Source of the DNA: an uncultured Collinsella sp.
Lineage (GTDB): Bacteria > Actinomycetota > Coriobacteriia > Coriobacteriales > Coriobacteriaceae
Reading direction: 5' to 3'
Assembly: GCA_900549355.1 (NCBI GenBank)
Contig: UROA01000014.1
Span: 1-19,895, forward strand
Length of the DNA stretch: 19,895 nucleotides
Positions 1 to 6,220 of this stretch are shown piece by piece. Made by a program: the position numbers and the translations under genes. The notes under the pieces were generated by a model. It was not told the origin of the DNA, did not search any database, and saw nothing but the letters and a program-made list of their open reading frames with translations. The number at the start of each line of letters is the position of its first letter. Positions within the stretch are counted from its first letter, which is position 1.

Positions 1-122
1 GGCATCGACCTGCGCCGATGCCCCCAACGTGGACACACATTTTGTCCTATAAGCCGCAAATACTACGGCATGCCTTAAACCAAAAGAGCCCGGCACCGTA
101 GCGGTACCGGGCTCGATATTCC
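1..122. other. Left chromosomal flank
   Basis: This is chromosomal DNA outside the element. It opens with a short palindrome (GGCATCG at 1-7 with CGATGCC at 16-22) and holds the displaced tRNA terminator described separately. No convincing coding sequence is seen. Confidence 0.6.
82..114 (-). terminator. Displaced intrinsic terminator of the tRNA-Arg gene
   Basis: On the minus strand, arms 114-103 and 97-86 form a 12-bp GC-rich stem with one G-T type mismatch and a 5-nt loop, followed directly by TTTT. It points away from the truncated tRNA copy at 123-170. Before integration it would have lain about 10 bases beyond the CCA end of the tRNA, so it was probably that gene's own terminator. It is now about 13.4 kb away from the intact tRNA. 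Confidence 0.75.
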
Positions 123-170
123 TCTGGTGCCCCCGGGCGGATTCGAACCGTCGACACCCGCTTTAGGAGA
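123..170. repeat. Left attachment site: truncated tRNA-Arg 3' end
   Basis: This 48-bp stretch is identical to 13518-13565. It covers the CCA end, acceptor 3' strand, T arm, variable loop and part of the anticodon stem-loop of the tRNA, then diverges at 171. It is the remnant displaced by integration; the crossover must lie inside this identity. Confidence 0.92.
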
Positions 171-361
171 TATGATTTAATGCTACCCCCTACCATTCAT
201 CAAGCATCATTGAACATCATATAACCGCAGATAAACATAGCAGTTTGTGTCTTTTGCCTCCGGTAGCTGCGCCTATGCTTTTACAAACATATTACTAACG
301 GCTTTAGCTAAACTGCACTCAATGAATTGTTGAAAACTATTCAAAGAAACGGAGTGCAAAG
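171..361. other. Left-end intergenic region upstream of integrase
   Basis: No gene is seen. This AT-rich stretch carries three short motifs that recur near the right end: TTTACAAACA (280-289), ACTAACGGCT (294-303) and TGTTGAAAACT (328-338). They are candidates for integrase or excisionase arm-type sites. The integrase ribosome binding site (GGAG, 351-354) is at its end. Confidence 0.45.
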
Positions 362-1609
362 ATGTCAGAACAGCCACTAATTAGCGGAAGAGGCACGTGT
401 TGGAAAGACAAGAGATCACCTAACACCTATCGCTATTATTTTTCCCTTGGAGTCAAGGACCCGAAGACAGGGCGCTACAAACGATCCCCAACTTATACGG
501 TTCGTTGCAAGACTAAAACAGAAGCTAAGGCTGCAATGCAGGCCAAGCTGGCTGAAATCAACTCCTCTGGCACGATCACTAAAACTAAAAAGCCCACTTT
601 GCTTGCGTCCTACTGCTGGGCCTTTCATGAAAATAGGGACACCGAGCTTGCGCCAACGAGCTATGAAAGAGAAGCGTACGATTGCAGGCATATCGAAGAC
701 CTATTCGGTGCGTTTCAGACAATAGAGGGGCTAACTCCCGATCTAATCGAAGAAGCATATGCCGAAGCTCGTCGTACGGGAAAATACAAACCATCAGAGC
801 TTGTACGAATCAATTCGAAACTGCGTCAGATTCTGTCGAATGCAGTCGCAAAGAGAATAATTGACCGAAACCCCTGCGCTACCGTTCATGTTCGCAGACC
901 ACGCAACAAAAGAGAATCACTGACAATCGACCAAGTAGCTACCTTATGCACACATCTTCAACACATTGATCTCACCGCCGAAGCTGTTGGTACGCTAGTA
1001 CTAGTGTATACGGGTATGCGGAAAGGCGAGATGCTGGGCCTCGAATGGCGCGATTGGGACCCTGCCAATAAAACCTTGAAAATTGACAGGCAGTACACCA
1101 ACGACCATGAACTGAGGGCACCCAAGTCACAAGAAAGCCAACGCAAAATCCCCGTTGGAGAAACCTTGGCCGAACGTCTTCAATCATGGTCAGCCATACA
1201 AAAAGAGCTCCTGGCCTCTCTGGGGCTGTCCCAGACTGGCAGCACTCCCATCATCAGCGATATTGCTGTCAAGCAGGGGGTCCCTACTGTCTGTCACATG
1301 AAAAACTACATCTTCAACCATTGGTTTCGCGATTTCGCAGTTAGCTGCAATCTTGGAATCTATGAGCCGAACAATTCGACTGGCGGAAAACTATATAAGG
1401 GCATCTGCCCGCATCAGCTCAGGCATTGTGTAAGCACTTTTATGCTGGCGAACGGATCGGACGTTAGAAGCGTGCAAGGTATTCTTGGCCACGCGGACCC
1501 CGATATCACGCTCAAAACGTATACAAGCCTCGTTCAACAATCGGAAATAAAAGCAGTTAAAGGCTACGAAGACTTCATCAACGCCTATATACAGAAAAGC
1601 GAGAAATAG
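362..1609 (+). CDS. int: Tyrosine-type site-specific integrase
   Basis: The 415-aa protein catalyses integration and, with a directionality factor, excision at the tRNA site. Residues about 1-70 look like an N-terminal arm-binding domain (basic, YYFSLG and GRYKR segments). Residues about 80-180 are the SAM-like core-binding domain. The catalytic domain shows TGMRKGE (Arg220), a beta-hairpin lysine in APKSQ (Lys256), HQLRH (His351, Arg354), LGHAD (His377) and the nucleophile in KTYTSL (Tyr387), so the active-site set is complete. The ATG has a GGAG eight bases upstream. The length is normal for integrases of Gram-positive integrative elements. It reads away from the left attachment site and sits alone, with the excisionase-like gene 218 bp downstream. 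Confidence 0.96.
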   Translation: MSEQPLISGRGTCWKDKRSPNTYRYYFSLGVKDPKTGRYKRSPTYTVRCKTKTEAKAAMQAKLAEINSSGTITKTKKPTLLASYCWAFHENRDTELAPTSYEREAYDCRHIEDLFGAFQTIEGLTPDLIEEAYAEARRTGKYKPSELVRINSKLRQILSNAVAKRIIDRNPCATVHVRRPRNKRESLTIDQVATLCTHLQHIDLTAEAVGTLVLVYTGMRKGEMLGLEWRDWDPANKTLKIDRQYTNDHELRAPKSQESQRKIPVGETLAERLQSWSAIQKELLASLGLSQTGSTPIISDIAVKQGVPTVCHMKNYIFNHWFRDFAVSCNLGIYEPNNSTGGKLYKGICPHQLRHCVSTFMLANGSDVRSVQGILGHADPDITLKTYTSLVQQSEIKAVKGYEDFINAYIQKSEK

Positions 1610-1686
1610 CATGTTATTCATTCATCGTTTCATCAATAATATTACGGTACTATACTACTATTTCCGCAGGTAGACGGTTTATTTGA

Positions 1687-1713
1687 TTGACATCTAATGA
1701 GTTTTAATAGATT
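1687..1713 (+). promoter_or_regulatory. Candidate promoter for the xis-like operon
   Basis: A perfect TTGACA (1687-1692) is followed after 15 bp by TAGATT (1708-1713). The spacer is short, so this is tentative. It would give a leader of about 110 nt containing the inverted repeat at 1754-1805. Confidence 0.35.
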
Positions 1714-1753
1714 CTAAAGCTGTCAGATGGCTACGCATGTAGTCATAAAAACC

Positions 1754-1805
1754 GGCCCCCCAAGTGCTTATGAACCTGGTAAGTCTTACAAGCACAGGGA
1801 GGGCC
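1754..1805. repeat. Imperfect inverted repeat before the xis-like gene
   Basis: GGCCCCC...GTGCTT (1754-1769) pairs imperfectly with AAGCACAGGGAGGGCC (1790-1805). It ends just before the ribosome binding site of the next gene and has no T run. It is more likely an mRNA leader structure or operator than a terminator. Confidence 0.5.
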
Positions 1806-1827
1806 CTCATTGAAAGGATAGCTCATC

Positions 1828-2073
1828 ATGGCTACTCCACAGATTAGCACTCAGGCGTCCACACCGACTTTCCCCACTGGTGCCGCTCAGTGCGATCGGT
1901 TGCTCCGCGTTAACGATATCCGCGAACTCACTGGCTGGAGCGAAAATACCGCGCGCAAGTTTATGCGCGAGTCCGGCAAGCTCATCCAAATCCATCGCTC
2001 GAATTACATGTTTGAAAGCTCGTTCTACGAACTTTTCAAGCAGCTCGAAGGTCGTACCGCCCACCTTGACTAG
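1828..2073 (+). CDS. Small HTH protein, probable excisionase
   Basis: The 81-aa protein has a central helix-turn-helix (LLRVNDIRELTGWSENTA, then RKFMRESG) typical of small MerR/excisionase-like DNA-binding proteins of mobile elements. Such proteins bind near attachment sites and bias the integrase toward excision, or act as a local repressor. The ATG is preceded by AAAGGA with good spacing. The gene follows the integrase on the same strand and is separated by only 9 bp from the next gene, so the two are probably cotranscribed. The N-terminal 20 residues are low in complexity. The excisionase role is inferred from size, fold and position; a transcriptional regulator is the alternative. Confidence 0.72.
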   Translation: MATPQISTQASTPTFPTGAAQCDRLLRVNDIRELTGWSENTARKFMRESGKLIQIHRSNYMFESSFYELFKQLEGRTAHLD

Positions 2074-2082
2074 GCGGTAAAC

Positions 2083-2469
2083 ATGAGCGAGCTACCGTCG
2101 ATTTCCGACAAATATTCCGATGATGTTACTGAGCAACGAGAGATTAGAAGGAAAATGGATAACGCGAATTTTATTTCGGTGCCCGACTGGGCGTGTTGTG
2201 CCACCACAGTCGCTGCCGAGCGCCTCATCCTCGGCCTAGTATGGAAGCTTGGAAATCCTTCCAAAAACAAACGAGCCATGGGCTTTTACGCAAAAAGCAA
2301 ATGGATTGAGGAGCGCTACCACCTGAGTAAGAACACGATCTCCCGGGCCTATACCTCTTTGAAGGATAAAGGGTTTATTCAAAAAGCGGGCGATGGCAGC
2401 TGGATGCTTAATTACGCCGCAGTCTACCCCGCCGCAATCGAAAACGGTTGGGAGCCCAAGAAATCTTAA
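2083..2469 (+). CDS. Winged-helix-like DNA-binding protein of unknown role
   Basis: The 128-aa protein has a region around residues 65-105 (GFYAKSKWIEERYHLSKNTI, then SRAYTSLKDKGFIQ) that reads as a winged helix: recognition helix SKNTISRAYTSLKDKGFI and a following wing. This resembles the helix-turn-helix part of GntR-like regulators and plasmid/phage replication proteins. The first ATG (2083) has only a weak AGGCGG ahead. An in-frame ATG at 2155 has AGAAGGA just upstream but with very short spacing, so the start is uncertain. It likely forms an operon with the xis-like gene and may control excision or replication of the circular form. No catalytic motif is visible. Confidence 0.7.
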   Translation: MSELPSISDKYSDDVTEQREIRRKMDNANFISVPDWACCATTVAAERLILGLVWKLGNPSKNKRAMGFYAKSKWIEERYHLSKNTISRAYTSLKDKGFIQKAGDGSWMLNYAAVYPAAIENGWEPKKS

Positions 2470-2552
2470 GTCCATAGCCCGACTATCGAGGTCGTGAAGG
2501 TCGGTAATCGCCGGGCGTCTATAAGAGCATGCCGCGGATGTAAAATGAAACA

Positions 2553-2617
2553 GGGTCGAACCGAAACAGTTCCCGGACAATTGGCGTCCGGCCAGACACT
2601 TCGATTCGACCCTTTTT
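2553..2617 (+). terminator. Branched intrinsic terminator or small structured RNA
   Basis: An outer 12-bp stem (2553-2564 with 2601-2612, one mismatch) encloses an inner 6-bp stem (CCGGAC 2573-2578 with GTCCGG 2586-2591) and is followed by TTTTT (2613-2617). It lies 84 nt after the winged-helix gene and probably ends that transcript. The two-level fold is larger than needed for termination. Confidence 0.6.
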
Positions 2618-2884
2618 CATGCCCGCATCTAAAACAATCCCATAATCATTCTCGACATCTTTAACGCCATCACTCTCCCGCCACCAACACGTCGTAGGAG
2701 CCATTTACAACGAATCGATATGGCCGTCCATTCATGGTCTTTAAGGCGCGTGATACCATGAAAACGTGCGGTATTTCTCCAACCGAAAACCTGCATGAAC
2801 GTATGACTTGAGACGCTTTTAGAACTCACCAAGCGCAGGACAAACACAACTCAACAGCGGCAGCGTATTTGTTCCCAGCCGTAC

Positions 2885-2903
2885 GGCATGGCGGAGCCAT
2901 GCC
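2885..2903. repeat. Perfect 8-bp hairpin upstream of the coiled-coil gene
   Basis: GGCATGGC and GCCATGCC surround a GGA loop. The structure ends 12 nt before the GGAG ribosome binding site of the following gene. It may stabilise or regulate the leader mRNA. Confidence 0.45.
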
Positions 2904-2927
2904 CATTGTTGATTGGAGTGCCGCACG

Positions 2928-3506
2928 ATGACAGACAACCCAAACGAGAGAAAAATCAGCGAGACGCCCGGCGTGAAGTCCGTCCTCGATGAGGCCGCCG
3001 AGCGGATCGAGGCGACATGGCGGGAGAAGCTGCTGCGCGAGACGGGCAACCTCATGACCGAGAACGCACTGCTCATGGCCCAGGTGGATGAATTCAGCCG
3101 CAAGCTCGTCGAGGCGACGGATCGGAACGAAAGACTTGAGGCAGACTGCAATGAGCGGGTCGCTTTCATCGAGGAGAAGTTCGAGCTCGATACCGCGAGC
3201 CTCGAACTCGAGAACAACGAGCTCCACGCCGCGAGCGTCAGGTACCTCTCCCGTGCTAAGGGCCTCGGCAGGCAGGTTGTCCAACTCCATGCCGAGGCTG
3301 AGGCCATGGTCGATGAGATCGAGCGGCTGCGCGGCGAGCGTGACGCCGCACTGAAAGCCCAGGCCGAGCTGAGCGATGCGCTTCTGGCCCAGCGCGACCT
3401 GATGGCCGAGGTCGCCGCCCTCAAGGACCGCCTCGTCGCCTCCGAGCAGCGGGCGGCCGTGGCCGAGGCCAAGGTCGAGGTCATGACCCAGATGAGGGGC
3501 AAGTAG
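2928..3506 (+). CDS. Cytoplasmic coiled-coil protein, function unknown
   Basis: The 192-aa protein has no signal peptide or membrane segment. From about residue 15 to the end it is almost continuous heptad-like helix rich in Glu, Ala, Leu, Arg and Lys, for example AEAMVDEIERLRGERDAALK. The chosen ATG has GGAG with 9-nt spacing; an in-frame TTG 15 bases upstream is possible but overlaps that site. There is no recognisable enzyme motif. The gene is GC-rich compared with the integrase region, and it converges on the metallophosphoesterase cassette with a palindrome between the stops. A DNA-associated KfrA-like or scaffold role can be imagined, but nothing in the sequence proves it. Confidence 0.75.
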   Translation: MTDNPNERKISETPGVKSVLDEAAERIEATWREKLLRETGNLMTENALLMAQVDEFSRKLVEATDRNERLEADCNERVAFIEEKFELDTASLELENNELHAASVRYLSRAKGLGRQVVQLHAEAEAMVDEIERLRGERDAALKAQAELSDALLAQRDLMAEVAALKDRLVASEQRAAVAEAKVEVMTQMRGK

Positions 3507-3525
3507 GCCGCATAGCATCTAATTT

Positions 3526-3564
3526 TCTAGAAACCCTCCAGAGCATTTCTAGGGGGTTTCTAGA
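3526..3564. terminator. Palindrome between convergent genes
   Basis: Perfect 11-bp arms (TCTAGAAACCC 3526-3536 and its complement 3554-3564) lie between the convergent coiled-coil and phosphoesterase genes; the right arm contains the phosphoesterase stop codon. No strong T run follows on either strand, so termination is plausible but not canonical. Confidence 0.45.
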
Positions 3565-4282
3565 ACTGAAAACCGGGCGCAGCACTTTCGATCGGCACGA
3601 TGTCTCGGTAGATCAGGCGATGCTTGGCGTCGCGCCATTCGTCGCCGTGGTAATGCCCGAAGAACCAGGCGCGGTAGCCGAGCCGCCCGTCGAGCTCGCC
3701 AAGGAATCGCTGAAGCCGGTCGCCCCGATACTCGCGTCCGCGCTCGCGGCACAGCTCCTCTGCCAGGGCGGCAGGAGCCTCGTGGGTCACAACGCAATCG
3801 ACCCTCCAGCCCACGCGGTCGAGCGAGGCACGGCAGCGCCCCATCTCTTCCTCGCTCGGCATCTCCTCGGGCCACCAGCTCCTCCCCTCCCTGCGATACT
3901 GCCTGTCGTTGCTCGCGGCACCGCCCATGGCAAGGACCGTGATCCCGTCGATGTCGAACACCTCACCGCGCATCAGGTGCAGCACGCGCGGTCGCGCCTC
4001 ATGGACGAGCCCGCCGTTCCACTCCCGCACCGGCAGCCCAGCCAGGGCGTGGTGGTTCTCATGGTTGCCGTCTACGAAACACGTGGTCCACGGCTTCGAC
4101 TCGAACCAGTCGAGCCAGTATTTCTCGGCGTTGGATCCATCCCAGACAAAGCCGAAGTCGCCGGCCACGATCACCGCGTCATCGCGCGTCAGGGTCCGGC
4201 CCAGCGGCCAATTTTTGAATGCAAACCGGCTGGACCCGTACTCGGCCCTGCCGTGCACGTCGCCTGTCACATAGACCGTCAT
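3560..4282 (-). CDS. Calcineurin-like metallophosphoesterase (third of three)
   Basis: The 240-aa protein has the metallophosphoesterase metal-binding blocks in order: GDVHG near the N-terminus, GDFGF, GNHE, THE and GHYHGD. It should be a cytosolic two-metal phosphoesterase acting on a nucleotide, nucleic acid or phosphoprotein; the substrate cannot be read from sequence. It is clearly paralogous to the gene upstream, sharing the MTVYVTGD start, RGEVF, MGGA and the SWWP insertion. The start at 4282 is chosen because its ATG overlaps the upstream TGA (TGATG), implying translational coupling; a longer in-frame start five codons earlier lies inside the upstream gene. The stop codon lies within the palindrome at 3526-3564. 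Confidence 0.88.
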   Translation of the reverse strand: MTVYVTGDVHGRAEYGSSRFAFKNWPLGRTLTRDDAVIVAGDFGFVWDGSNAEKYWLDWFESKPWTTCFVDGNHENHHALAGLPVREWNGGLVHEARPRVLHLMRGEVFDIDGITVLAMGGAASNDRQYRREGRSWWPEEMPSEEEMGRCRASLDRVGWRVDCVVTHEAPAALAEELCRERGREYRGDRLQRFLGELDGRLGYRAWFFGHYHGDEWRDAKHRLIYRDIVPIESAAPGFQF

Positions 4283-5007
4283 CAGTACGCACCCCACGGC
4301 AGGAGTTTGTCCCCGAGTCTCACGATCCGGTCATACAGCACCGTGTGCCGTTCGTCCGGGTTGCCGTCTCGGTGAAAATGGCCGTAATACCAATGTTTAT
4401 AGTCTAGGCGGTCCTCGAGCTCGTCGAGGAATCCGGTCAGCCGGTCCACATCAGGGCGTTCCCAGCCTGGGTCCGGGTAGAGCGTCGGCGAGAGCATGCG
4501 CGTCGAGCAGGTATGGGTGATGACGCAGTCGACCTTCCAGCCGACCTCGTCGAGCTTTGTCCGCGCGGTATCGAAATCGCGCTCGTCCGGGAGCTCCTGA
4601 GGCCACCAGCTGGAATACGGCACGCGGTATTCCCTGTCCACGCTCGTGGCACCGCCCATGGTGAAGACCGTCGAGCCGTCGAGCTCGAAGACCTCGCCGC
4701 GCGTCAGGCGCCGAATGGGCGAGGTGTCCGACAGGCGTTGCGTCAGCCCGCCGTGCCATAACTCCATGGGGCGCTCCGCCCAGTGGTCGAAGCGCTCGTG
4801 GTTACCGTCGACGAACAGCACGGTATAGGGGCGCGACTCCAGCCAGGCGATGTCGGCGCATTCCTCCGCAGAGAAGTTCCACGGAAAGCCAAAGTCACCG
4901 GCAACGATGAGATAGTCGTCGCTGGTAAGACTGTCGCCAAGTTCCCAGTCGCGGAGCTTTTGCATGTCGAGCCCACTGTGGATGTCGCCCGTCACATAGA
5001 CCGTCAT
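4282..5007 (-). CDS. Calcineurin-like metallophosphoesterase (second of three)
   Basis: The 241-aa protein shows GDIHSG, GDFGF, GNHE, THT and GHFHRD in family order. It aligns throughout with the downstream gene, including RGEVFELDG, FTMGGA and a WWPQELP segment, so the two arose by duplication and have since diverged. The start at 5007 gives an ATGA overlap with the preceding gene's stop. A much longer reading frame continues upstream, but that part is a shadow of the first phosphoesterase. The third motif is THT here against THE in the paralog, and GDIHSG differs from the usual GDxHG; the metal-binding Asp and His remain. Substrate is unknown. Confidence 0.88.
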   Translation of the reverse strand: MTVYVTGDIHSGLDMQKLRDWELGDSLTSDDYLIVAGDFGFPWNFSAEECADIAWLESRPYTVLFVDGNHERFDHWAERPMELWHGGLTQRLSDTSPIRRLTRGEVFELDGSTVFTMGGATSVDREYRVPYSSWWPQELPDERDFDTARTKLDEVGWKVDCVITHTCSTRMLSPTLYPDPGWERPDVDRLTGFLDELEDRLDYKHWYYGHFHRDGNPDERHTVLYDRIVRLGDKLLPWGAY

Positions 5008-5642
5008 CGGATTACCACTTCCCTCTTGTACGCCGCCAGCTCGCGCTCGACCTGCCTGTCGCCGGTCTCGTTGACCCACCAGGGCCATTTCACCCGGCCG
5101 CACGGCTCGTCGACTCCGGCGAACCATTCCCTCAGCTCGTCGAGGCTCACCGGGGAGTGCCCGTTGGCATCGCAACCGACGTCGTAGCGCAGAAGGCCCT
5201 GCTTGCGGTTGAACTCGTTGTACGCGCCGCCGCTGCTGTGGATGTGCCCGTGGAGGTGCCACGATCCATGGCTCATGCCCTGCCAGTCGGCCATGGGGTA
5301 ATGGCTCAGGACGATCTTCTGCCCGTCGATCTTGAGCACGCAGATCGGCGGCTCCACGGTGAAGGCGCCAGCGACCGCCGGCTGGGTCCAGTCCTTGTCG
5401 TGGTTTCCCGGGACGAGGTGGATGCGTCTGCAGGCGATCCGCTTGCGAAGCCCGTAGGCGTCCTGGGCGGTCATCTTGAATGAGAAATCACCCAGGATGT
5501 AGAGTTCGTCGTCCACGGCAACCCTGCCGTTGATGCTGTCGACGATGGCGTCGTTCATCTGCCAAATCGTCTCCCACGGGCGGTCGGTGAACTTCAGCAC
5601 GTTCTCATGCCCGAAGTGGGTGTCGCTGGTGAACCAGATCAT
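5004..5642 (-). CDS. Metallophosphoesterase, phage-like (first of three)
   Basis: The 212-aa protein starts MIWFTSDTHFGHENVL and carries DTHFGH, GDFSF, GNHDKDW, SHYP and HGHIHS, the full metal site of the calcineurin-like phosphoesterase superfamily. It resembles the short phosphoesterases often carried by phages and mobile elements, and is a different subfamily from the two genes downstream. The start at 5642 is supported by AGAAGGAG eight nucleotides upstream. An in-frame GTG extension of 46 codons exists but would run through a terminator hairpin. It heads a cassette with 4- and 1-bp overlaps, so all three proteins are probably made together. A leader with a short peptide and terminator precedes it. 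Confidence 0.9.
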   Translation of the reverse strand: MIWFTSDTHFGHENVLKFTDRPWETIWQMNDAIVDSINGRVAVDDELYILGDFSFKMTAQDAYGLRKRIACRRIHLVPGNHDKDWTQPAVAGAFTVEPPICVLKIDGQKIVLSHYPMADWQGMSHGSWHLHGHIHSSGGAYNEFNRKQGLLRYDVGCDANGHSPVSLDELREWFAGVDEPCGRVKWPWWVNETGDRQVERELAAYKREVVIR

Positions 5643-5662
5643 TTTTATGTCTCCTTCTGTCG

Positions 5663-5728
5663 CTAAAAAACGTTCTCCTTCGAGGTCAGGAGACGTTTTA
5701 TGAGCGACATGAGGTGCATATCCCTCAT
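5663..5728 (-). CDS. Possible 21-aa leader peptide before the phosphoesterases
   Basis: The reading frame MRDMHLMSLIKRLLTSKENV plus F has a GGAG eight bases before its ATG. Its stop codon lies in the T run of an intrinsic terminator, and it ends 20 nt before the first phosphoesterase. This geometry is that of a leader peptide whose translation could affect the hairpin. The peptide is basic and amphipathic, so a small functional protein is also possible. It is too short for codon-based support. Confidence 0.45.
   Translation of the reverse strand: MRDMHLMSLIKRLLTSKENVF
5665..5700 (-). terminator. Terminator or attenuator upstream of the phosphoesterases
   Basis: On the minus strand, TAAAACGTCTCC pairs with GGAGAACGTTTT, one mismatch, around a 10-nt loop, ending in six T residues. 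It lies between the leader peptide start and the strong ribosome binding site of the first phosphoesterase, so it would attenuate the cassette. A second hairpin (CATGAGG/CCTCATG, 5708-5729) covers the leader peptide start codon. Confidence 0.6.
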
Positions 5729-5836
5729 GTTTCAAGCTCCAATCTGCCGGATTTGCCCAACTATATAAGTTTACGCCCACGCGCGAACAGGATTTGATTT
5801 TTGAAATATGGACGAATTCCTCGTCAGGAGGGTAAA

Positions 5837-5911
5837 ATGGTGCCGACGGCAGCCCAAGTTGTAGAGAGCTGGGCAGAGCCGTTGCTTAATGAAGTTGGGT
5901 CATCGTCTTAG
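5837..5911 (+). CDS. Possible 24-aa small ORF
   Basis: ATG at 5837 is preceded by AGGAGGG with short, usable spacing and encodes a 24-aa acidic peptide (starts MVPTAAQVVESW). It runs toward the 41-aa membrane peptide gene and the two stop codons overlap. The strong ribosome binding site is the only real support; it could be chance. Confidence 0.3.
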   Translation: MVPTAAQVVESWAEPLLNEVGSSS

Positions 5912-6086
5912 CGACGGTGGCCTTTCTTTTTGGGCTTCGAACCCTGCTTGAGTGCCTTGGAAAGGCCGACAAGGGCCGTGAGGAGCGAGACCATAGCGGT
6001 CAGGAGCTTCACGAGCTCGGTGAAATCGGTCATGGGCATCACCTCCCATCAAATGGAGGGCTCTGCCCGGCACGAGGGCTGCCGAC
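5845..6086. repeat. Inverted repeat arms flanking the membrane peptide gene
   Basis: GGCAGCCC (5848-5855, extendable to 11 bp with one mismatch) and GGGCAGAGCC (5871-5880) recur inverted at 6076-6083 and 6059-6068. The order is mirrored but the spacer lengths differ (15 and 7 bp). A transcript through the region would fold into a long stem enclosing the 41-aa gene. Confidence 0.5.
5908..6033 (-). CDS. 41-aa single-span membrane peptide, toxin- or holin-like
   Basis: The peptide MTDFTELVKLLTAMVSLLTA continues with a hydrophobic LVGLSKAL and ends in a strongly basic tail (KQGSKPKKKGHRR). One transmembrane helix plus a lysine/arginine tail is the layout of type I toxin or holin-like peptides and of small membrane regulators. 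GGAGG lies nine bases before the chosen ATG; another in-frame ATG is two codons upstream. It follows the relaxase on the same strand after 188 nt and precedes the phosphoesterase leader. Arms of an inverted repeat (5845-5880 and 6059-6086) flank it. No homology can be claimed from sequence alone. Confidence 0.6.
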   Translation of the reverse strand: MTDFTELVKLLTAMVSLLTALVGLSKALKQGSKPKKKGHRR

Positions 6087-6220
6087 AGCAAGGACGATTC
6101 TATCAGAGCGGCTGACCCCCGCCGATCAATTCATACTCCTCATCCTCGCCGAATTGCGAGTATGGCAGAATCGGCACTGGATGGCAGCGCGCTAGGGCAC
6201 CGACGATAGGCTTTCCAAAA

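Larger units (their letters stand above)
2470..2927. other. Intergenic region with a terminator and no clear gene
   Basis: The region holds the terminator-like structure at 2553-2617 and a perfect hairpin at 2885-2903 just ahead of the next gene. Short minus-strand reading frames here lack ribosome binding sites and recognisable sequence, so they are not called. Confidence 0.6.

Noticed and set aside
2629..2847. A 72-codon minus-strand frame in the gap before the coiled-coil gene
   Set aside because: No ribosome binding site, no family features, and composition like non-coding DNA.
3620..4375. A 251-codon plus-strand frame opposite the phosphoesterases
   Set aside because: The phosphoesterase motifs on the minus strand are decisive; this frame has no recognisable features.
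5004..5780. GTG start at 5780 for the first phosphoesterase
   Set aside because: The added 46 residues would be encoded across a terminator hairpin, while the ATG at 5642 has a near-perfect ribosome binding site and starts the conserved domain.
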